Shown here: positions 59,431 to 64,000 of the stretch, piece by piece
Layout: every line of letters starts with the position of its first letter
Numbering within the stretch: the first letter of the stretch is position 1
Assembly (NCBI RefSeq): GCF_003050615.1
Contig: NZ_NWBU01000016.1
Span: forward strand, 62,001 to 126,000
From: Sphingomonas oleivorans
GTDB lineage: Bacteria; Pseudomonadota; Alphaproteobacteria; Sphingomonadales; Sphingomonadaceae
Direction: 5' to 3'
DNA: 64,000 nucleotides
Translations under genes and position numbers: made by a program
The notes under the pieces: generated by a model
What the model was told of the DNA's origin: nothing
Databases searched by the model: none
Seen by the model: only the letters and a program-made list of their open reading frames with translations

Positions 59431-60891
59431 CTATTCCGGCTTGCTGGAAGCGCGATAGTCCAGCGGCGGCTTGCGGTCGCCGACCAGAGCCTTGTAGCGG
59501 AACTGAGGTCCGCGCCGCTTCTCGAACTCGGCCTTGGCAGCGGCTATTTCGTCCGGGCTGCGAAAGAGCTCGGCCGCGGCGAGTGCGAGCGTCTTGGCGG
59601 CCACCACGGCACCCTTCACCCCGATGCTGCTGCCCGCCGCCGCAACATTCTGCCAGCTATGGCCGGCTGATCCGGGAACGAAGGTCGCGGTCGACAGGCC
59701 GACGGTGGGCGTGACCCAGCTGATATCGGCAACGTCGGTCGACGCGAAACCATCGGTGCCGATCACCGCCGGCTGAATCTCGCCGACCGTCGACAAGGCC
59801 GGGGCACCTGGCGGGAGGGTCTTCTGGATCGCGGCACCAAAGGCTTGTTCCTGCGCGGTCCATTGTATCCCGCCCACCCGGCGCAGATTGCGATCCATTA
59901 CCGCCATCAACGCGGCATTCGGCAGGAGGCTGTAGACGCCGCCGGTCTGCTCGAACTCCATCCTGGTGTCTGTGCCGAGCGCCGCGCCCTCGGCGGCCTT
60001 CTTTACCCGATCCATGACGGTCACGACGATATTCGGATCGGTATGGCGGACATAATAATAGACTTCGGCGAAGTCAGGGACGACGTTCGGGGCCTTGCCT
60101 CCATCGGTGATGACATAGTGGATGCGGGTGCGATCGGGCACATGCTCGCGCATCAGATTGACCATGGCATTCATCGCCTCGACCGCGTCGAGCGCGGAGC
60201 GGCCTTTGTCCGGCGCGGCGGCGGCATGGGAGGATGCCCCGCGGAACCGGAACTTGCCGCTGATATTGGCCATGGACGGGCCCTGCGCCGCCGAATTGGC
60301 GTTGCCGGGATGCCAATGCAACGTCACGTCGACATCGCCGAACAGGCCGTCGCGGACCTGATAGACCTTGCCCGATCCACCCTCTTCCGCCGGCGTGCCA
60401 TAGACGCGCAATTCGCCTGCCACCTTGTTGCGGATCATCCACTCCTTCGTGGCGATCGCCGCGGCGGACGAAGCCGCCCCGAACAGATTATGGCCGCAGC
60501 CATGCCCCGCCGCCTGCCCGAATGGCTGCCGTTCCGCCGCAGCCGCCTGCGACAGACCGGGCAGAGCATCATATTCCGCCAATATGGCGATCACCGGCCC
60601 GGCACCATTGCGATAGCTTGCCACAAATGCGGTCGGCTCGCCCGCGACGCCCGACTTCACGGTGAAGCCGGCGGCCTGCAGTTGCTGTTGCAGCAGAGCC
60701 GAACTGCGTGTTTCCTGATAGCCGACTTCGGCGAAGTTCCAGATCTTCAGCGCGGTGTCGCCGAGCTGCTCGGCATCGCGGTCGACCGCGGCGACGAGCT
60801 GGGTCTGGTCGCTTGCCTCCAGGCCTTGCGCCTGCACCGGCAGCGCCGCGGCGGCCATTGCCAGGACGGCGGCCTTCATGATTGAGGTCAT
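59431..60891 (-). CDS. Exported M20D-family amidohydrolase (AbgB-like)
   Basis: A 486-residue zinc hydrolase with signal peptide (KAAVLAMAAAALPVQAQ). Family motifs: NFAEVGYQETRSS, LAEYDALPGLSQ, metal ligands in AGHGCGHNLFGAAS, catalytic Glu pair in YGTPAEEGGSGKV and the dimerisation-domain HAAAAPDKGRSALDAVEAMN. Relatives cut p-aminobenzoyl-glutamate, N-acyl-amino acids or auxin conjugates. It follows the TonB receptor gene by 23 bp on the same strand with GGAAGG before the ATG, suggesting periplasmic hydrolysis of an imported amide. Substrate unknown. Confidence 0.9.
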   Translation of the reverse strand: MTSIMKAAVLAMAAAALPVQAQGLEASDQTQLVAAVDRDAEQLGDTALKIWNFAEVGYQETRSSALLQQQLQAAGFTVKSGVAGEPTAFVASYRNGAGPVIAILAEYDALPGLSQAAAAERQPFGQAAGHGCGHNLFGAASSAAAIATKEWMIRNKVAGELRVYGTPAEEGGSGKVYQVRDGLFGDVDVTLHWHPGNANSAAQGPSMANISGKFRFRGASSHAAAAPDKGRSALDAVEAMNAMVNLMREHVPDRTRIHYVITDGGKAPNVVPDFAEVYYYVRHTDPNIVVTVMDRVKKAAEGAALGTDTRMEFEQTGGVYSLLPNAALMAVMDRNLRRVGGIQWTAQEQAFGAAIQKTLPPGAPALSTVGEIQPAVIGTDGFASTDVADISWVTPTVGLSTATFVPGSAGHSWQNVAAAGSSIGVKGAVVAAKTLALAAAELFRSPDEIAAAKAEFEKRRGPQFRYKALVGDRKPPLDYRASSKPE

Positions 60892-60914
60892 GGTCTTTCC
60901 TTCCGTCCCGTCCA

Positions 60915-63900
60915 TCAGAACGACTTGGTGATGCCGACGAAGAAATAGCGTCCGATCACGTCATAATTCTGCGCGTCGAAATTGCCCTGCTCGTCGCCGA
61001 CCTGGGGCGGTTCGCGGTTGAACAGGTTGGTCACCCCGACACGCAGCTCGGTTTCCGCCGGCAGATCCACCCGCGCATTGAGATCGAAGACATTATATGC
61101 CTTCACGCCGCGGGTCGTGCTGGTCGGCGTCACCACACGGGCGGATGCGATCATCTTGTCGATATAACGCCAGCGCAGCCCGATGCTGGCAGGACCGAAG
61201 CTATAGGTGGCCGATGTGATCGCCTTCCAGCGGGGATGCGCGGTGCCGGCCGTGCTCTCCACCCCGGTGCCGATGCTGCCAGCATAGTCATATATCGGCG
61301 CGCCCGGCAGCGACTGGATCTTGAAGCTGTCGAGATAGCTGACTGCGGTGTTGAGGGCGAGCGTTCCGCTGTCGGAGCCGATCCCGATATCCGCCAAGTC
61401 GAAGCGCCAGTCGAACTGCATGTCGATACCGGATACGTCGAACCGTCCCAGGTTGAGCAGCGGCTGTACGGGGTTGACCGGCACACCGTTGGACGTGTTG
61501 CGGGTCAGCAAGGAGCAGTAATAATTGTTAGGGTCATATGTCGGGTTGTTGTCGCCCGAGTTGAAGCAGAATTGGATTCCACGGGCGATCGACAGCGGGC
61601 CGACCGCATCGGCCACCTTGATCTTGTAGAAATCGACCGACAGCGACATGCGCCGGAAGACGGGGTTCTGCAGCGGAGACTGAATGACGGCCCCGACCGA
61701 ATAGGTATCGGCCTTCTCCTCCTCCAGATCGGGATTGCCCCCGGTCAAGGCAAAGACCTGCGCGGTGCCCAGCTGATAGCTGTCGATGATCGCAGTCGGA
61801 ATACCCTGCGCCAGGCAGAGCGCACGCACCTGGGCGGCGTTCGCACCGCGACGATAGGAGGAGCGTACGTCGCACGGATCGCCATTGGTGGTCGTCGCCG
61901 ACGGATTGCCGATCGCGACGCTGCCGGTGGAAACCGGCGCATAGAGCTCACCGACGCTGGGGGCCCGGATCGCGCGATTATAACCGCCGCGCAGCCGCAG
62001 CGGCTCGAACACGCGCCAGTCGAAGTCGGCCTTGTAGGTGTGCACGCCCCCGATCGAGCTGTAATCGGAATAGCGATAGCCCAGATCGAGGTTGAACTCC
62101 TGCACGAGCGGCAGATCCTTCAGCACCGGCACCAGCAACTCGGCATAAAGTTCGGAGGTATCGACCGACCCGTTCGCGGCGCGCAGCACGCTATATCCCA
62201 ATATGTCGCTGGTGCCGTCCGGCTGCGATAATTGCGTGTCCGGCGTGAAGCCGTAGTTGTTGTAGCGATAGTCGGCGCCCGCCGCGAAGCGCACCTCGCC
62301 TGCCGGCAGCTCGAACAGGCCGCCCTGGATGCCGCCCTCAACCGTACGCTGCTTCAGTTCGTTGGTGTTGAGCGTACGACGCGAGATGTAGTTGATGCAG
62401 TCCTGCGATGGAGTGAGGTTTCCGAACGGATTGAACCCGCCTGCGCAATATTCGGTGCCGCCGGTCGGACTGTTGAGCAGCCGGGCGACCGCGGAGGCGC
62501 TGGCACCGCCGGTCTGCTCGTTCGCGAACTTGGCACGGCTGATGCTGCCGTAAAGATCCCACGTCCAGTCGTGGATCCCGAGCTTTCCGGACGCGCCGGC
62601 GGTCAGCTGATAGACATCATATTCATAGCGCTGGAAGCGCGGGCCGAGAATGTTGAACGCCTTGTAGAAGGTGACGGGCGCACCCGGATTCGGCCGTGAC
62701 GCCAGGATCGACTGAAAGGCTGGCGAGATATACGGATTGGTGACGGGAACGCTCAGTCCATAGACATTCGACGCCAAGGTCGGGTTCGAGATACCGAGCG
62801 AATCGTAGCTGGTGTAGCTGAACTGCGCGAACGTCTTGATGGCATCGGTCACGTCATAATCGACCTTGCCGAAGACCGAATAGCGGTTCAGGTCCGACTG
62901 TAGCGAGCTTCCGGTATAGCCGAAGTTCACCTGCTGGCTGTTGGTGCCGCTATTGACGATATAGGCATCGTCGGTCTCGGGATCGCGGAAGTTCAGGACA
63001 GGTACGCCTGCGGTGCTGAACAGGGTCTGGTCGCTATTGAATCCGATCTGCCCCGTATAGCGGCCGGCAGCATTGCCGGTAAGCGGCCGCGTACCATAGC
63101 TTCCCACGAACACATTGTTGACGGCCGCCAGCGTCGGCAGGTTGGCGCCGAACAACGCCGTTCCCTGCGGGATGGTGCTCAGCCCCGGTGTGGTGCTGCG
63201 GAAGACATAATAATCGCGCTCATTCTGCAGCGCGCGATCGCGCTTGGTATAGTCGAGCGACAGCACTGCGCTGCCCCGGCCGTCCGCGAATTCGCCGCCG
63301 ACCGTTCCGGTAATGCGCGTGGAATCGCCGTCGCCATAGTCGCTGAGACCATATTGGCCGCTCAGCTCGACGCCCTCGAAGCTGCGCTTCAACCGGAAGT
63401 TGACCACGCCCGCGGTCGCGTCGGATCCATAAGTGGTGGATGCCCCGCCGGTGATGACTTCGATATTTTCTATCAGCGCTTCGGGAATGATGTTGAGATC
63501 GACCGAGCCATCCGGATTGGACGGCTGCAACCGGCGCCCGTCGAGCAGGAGCAGCGTACGCTTGGATCCCAGGCCGCGCAGGCTCGCATAGGCCTGCCCA
63601 CCGTTCAAGCCAGTGCTCGTGCTACCGCCATTTCCCTGGCCGAACGAGCCGGTAAATTGCGGCAGCTCGGACAGCGCCTTCTCCATCGTCACCCGGCCGC
63701 TATTCTGGAAAGCGTCCTGCGACAGCGACACGATCGGGCTGTTGGCGACATAATCGGGCCGGGCGATGCGCGATCCGGTGATGACGATCTCGCCCGATGG
63801 CTCGGCTGCCGGCTCAGCGGCGGTCGCCGACGGATTGGCTTCGGCCGGAACGGTCTGGGCGCTCGCCAGGGTGGCCGTCAACGCACCATAGGCACAGCTA

Positions 63901-63938
63901 CCGGCCAGCAGCCAGCGAAAAGCAGGTCGCGATGTCAT
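60915..63938 (-). CDS. TonB-dependent receptor paired with the M20 hydrolase
   Basis: A 1007-residue outer-membrane receptor of the large group with SLRGLGSKRTLLLLDGRRL and IENIEVITGGASTTYGSDATA in the plug. Signal peptide around residues 8-28 (WLLAGSCAYGALTATLASAQ), TonB-box-like GEIVITGSRIARPDYVANS, barrel ending in FFVGITKSF with terminal Phe. The ATG at 63938 is chosen for the signal peptide and a GGGGGA stretch upstream; an ATG 14 codons earlier is possible. First visible gene of a receptor-M20 operon. Ligand unknown. Confidence 0.88.
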   Translation of the reverse strand: MTSRPAFRWLLAGSCAYGALTATLASAQTVPAEANPSATAAEPAAEPSGEIVITGSRIARPDYVANSPIVSLSQDAFQNSGRVTMEKALSELPQFTGSFGQGNGGSTSTGLNGGQAYASLRGLGSKRTLLLLDGRRLQPSNPDGSVDLNIIPEALIENIEVITGGASTTYGSDATAGVVNFRLKRSFEGVELSGQYGLSDYGDGDSTRITGTVGGEFADGRGSAVLSLDYTKRDRALQNERDYYVFRSTTPGLSTIPQGTALFGANLPTLAAVNNVFVGSYGTRPLTGNAAGRYTGQIGFNSDQTLFSTAGVPVLNFRDPETDDAYIVNSGTNSQQVNFGYTGSSLQSDLNRYSVFGKVDYDVTDAIKTFAQFSYTSYDSLGISNPTLASNVYGLSVPVTNPYISPAFQSILASRPNPGAPVTFYKAFNILGPRFQRYEYDVYQLTAGASGKLGIHDWTWDLYGSISRAKFANEQTGGASASAVARLLNSPTGGTEYCAGGFNPFGNLTPSQDCINYISRRTLNTNELKQRTVEGGIQGGLFELPAGEVRFAAGADYRYNNYGFTPDTQLSQPDGTSDILGYSVLRAANGSVDTSELYAELLVPVLKDLPLVQEFNLDLGYRYSDYSSIGGVHTYKADFDWRVFEPLRLRGGYNRAIRAPSVGELYAPVSTGSVAIGNPSATTTNGDPCDVRSSYRRGANAAQVRALCLAQGIPTAIIDSYQLGTAQVFALTGGNPDLEEEKADTYSVGAVIQSPLQNPVFRRMSLSVDFYKIKVADAVGPLSIARGIQFCFNSGDNNPTYDPNNYYCSLLTRNTSNGVPVNPVQPLLNLGRFDVSGIDMQFDWRFDLADIGIGSDSGTLALNTAVSYLDSFKIQSLPGAPIYDYAGSIGTGVESTAGTAHPRWKAITSATYSFGPASIGLRWRYIDKMIASARVVTPTSTTRGVKAYNVFDLNARVDLPAETELRVGVTNLFNREPPQVGDEQGNFDAQNYDVIGRYFFVGITKSF

Positions 63939-64000
63939 GTTCAAATCCCCCGATATGGCCGCATTGCTGCGGGCTCCCATCCGAAAGACGCAGCCTTTCC

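Overview
The window is GC-rich, densely packed DNA. Many TonB-dependent receptors, FecI/FecR pairs, a PL6/PL17 alginate cluster, DmeF, a CopAB-type copper operon and Fnr-linked cydABX/cydDC point to a sphingomonad-like alphaproteobacterium (Sphingomonadales). This is inferred from gene content only. No rRNA, tRNA, CRISPR array, intact insertion sequence or phage was seen.

Layout. 1-6 kb: housekeeping genes (end of a transglutaminase-like protein, proteasome-type protease, Bpt leucyltransferase, threonine ammonia-lyase, a beta-hydroxyacid dehydrogenase and an exported amidohydrolase). 6.1-13.3 kb: a Fec-type signalling unit (sigma factor, FecR, STN-domain receptor) followed by a large autotransporter and an array of three hairpins. 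13.4-18.3 kb, minus strand: metal defence, with copA-copB-PepSY overlapping by 4 bp each and then the cation exporter DmeF. 18.6-19.7 kb: an orphan phytanoyl-CoA-dioxygenase-like protein.

19.7-32.1 kb: an alginate catabolic locus. A PL6 lyase, a PL17 oligoalginate lyase, an MFS uronate transporter, an SDR reductase and a CE12-like acetylesterase form a tight minus-strand operon. A TonB receptor and KDG kinase diverge from each other, and an FCD-type GntR regulator lies beyond. Together they would take alginate to unsaturated monouronate (DEH), then KDG, then KDPG. A frameshifted IS4-like transposase remnant marks the border with the next locus.

32.6-45.2 kb: an amino-sugar and peptidoglycan-sugar locus in three units. 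It encodes an amino-sugar kinase, a cytosolic GH84-like glucosaminidase, NagA, a SIS-type GlcN-6-P deaminase, a PP2C-like phosphatase, AnmK, a TonB receptor, an SSS-family symporter, MurQ and a HutC-type GntR regulator. The encoded route is anhydroMurNAc to MurNAc-6-P to GlcNAc-6-P to GlcN-6-P to fructose-6-P. A dedicated outer-membrane receptor and symporter appear in place of AmpG, and a TGGTATT half-site recurs upstream of the units. This is the part most likely to hold an undescribed system.

45.2-55.0 kb: a low-oxygen module with hemN, an OmpW-like porin, a hemerythrin-like protein, an Fnr-type regulator, cydABX and divergent cydDC. Four TTGA-N6-TCAA-type boxes lie in its intergenic regions. 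55.1-59.4 kb: a second Fec-type unit, with its receptor divergent from the sigma factor and FecR. 59.4-63.9 kb: a TonB receptor in operon with an exported M20 amidohydrolase.
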